From NCBI RefSeq assembly GCF_900108185.1, contig NZ_FNVA01000003.1:372001-436000 (forward strand): a stretch of 64,000 nucleotides of DNA. Direction: 5' to 3'. A program made the position numbers and the translations under genes. This DNA is from Bryocella elongata (GTDB taxonomy: Bacteria; Acidobacteriota; Terriglobia; Terriglobales; Acidobacteriaceae). Shown piece by piece: positions 63,886 through 64,000 of the stretch. Under the pieces are notes generated by a model. The model ran no database searches. It worked only from the letters and a program-made list of their open reading frames with translations, and was not told where the DNA came from. The stretch's first letter is position 1. Each line of letters begins with the position of its first letter.

Positions 63886-63968
63886 CGGGGATCCTTCGAA
63901 GAAAAATTGGCATCCCCATTTTACCGGTTTTGGCACGGTCTCACGGCTCCGAACCGCCAATCCACCAA

Positions 63969-64000
63969 CTACGGCTTGAACTTCTCCTCGAAGAACGCCG
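63969..64000 (-). CDS. C-terminal end of a gene running past the window
   Basis: A frame open to the window edge ends at TAG (63971-63969) with the residues AFFEEKFKP. The tail resembles those of enoyl-CoA-hydratase-type enzymes, but nine residues are too few to assign a family. Confidence 0.35.
   Translation of the reverse strand, partial: AFFEEKFKP

Overview
The window is high-GC, gene-dense bacterial chromosome. Several features together point to an acidobacterium of the Terriglobales type: a PEP-CTERM protein, a Tes/Mss-like radical SAM enzyme, a hopanoid-type GT21 transferase (HpnI), an NHL-repeat lipoprotein and a bacteriophytochrome operon. This is inference from gene content; no 16S rRNA is present. 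No transposase, prophage block, CRISPR array or tRNA was seen. The one RNA gene is rnpB (RNase P RNA) at 44954-45389.

Layout. 1-6 kb: lipoate metabolism (lipB partial, lpdA), an orphan lysozyme, a nucleoside hydrolase, a Uma2 nuclease and hemB. 6-14 kb: a zinc-ribbon membrane protein, mutS2, two secreted small proteins, then heme oxygenase plus bacteriophytochrome histidine kinase. 14-19 kb: a PEP-CTERM protein, the radical SAM enzyme between two clear terminators, a lower-GC coiled-coil membrane protein and a vapBC-type toxin-antitoxin pair with a perfect operator palindrome. 19-30 kb: AraC regulator, a divergent 56-residue membrane ORF, a VOC protein, a YdeI-like protein, mutY, an M28 peptidase, a fibronectin-III lipoprotein, an XRE-cupin regulator, an FkbM methyltransferase, a zinc-ribbon coiled-coil protein and a DHA2 exporter. 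31-38 kb: two paralogous GT2 enzymes, an aldo/keto reductase, a Rieske oxygenase, a GT39 transferase and a cNMP-DUF1003 protein. 38-45 kb: a minus-strand run of EAL-PAS, two MacB-like permeases split by a four-helix-bundle gene, HpnI and a HEAT protein. 45-54 kb: rnpB, an NHL lipoprotein, a GH75-like protein, an MBL hydrolase, a CDF exporter, an ATPase, prpD plus a cytosine-deaminase-like gene and a DUF985 cupin. 54-64 kb: a PH-like protein overlapping an NCS2 purine permease, OsmC, a lipoprotein, prpB-prpC with a Cys-rich 71-residue gene, a metallophosphoesterase, an Ldh-family dehydrogenase and an unknown protein.

How genes work together. PrpC, PrpD and PrpB supply the three signature steps of the 2-methylcitrate cycle for propionyl-CoA, in two units about 6 kb apart. 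BphO makes biliverdin for the phytochrome encoded directly after it. LipB and LpdA both serve lipoyl-dependent dehydrogenases. Nucleoside hydrolase, an FCY1-like deaminase and an NCS2 permease give a dispersed nucleobase-salvage set.

The most unusual signal is a set of intergenic repeats with a strict 7-base period but different unit sequences (37.5, 41.5, 42.0, 51.4, 56.4-56.6 and 59.1 kb), some in inverted pairs around genes. There are also a five-hairpin array at 54.2 kb, a 154-base inverted repeat at 24.7 kb and a perfect 18-base palindrome at 30.8 kb.
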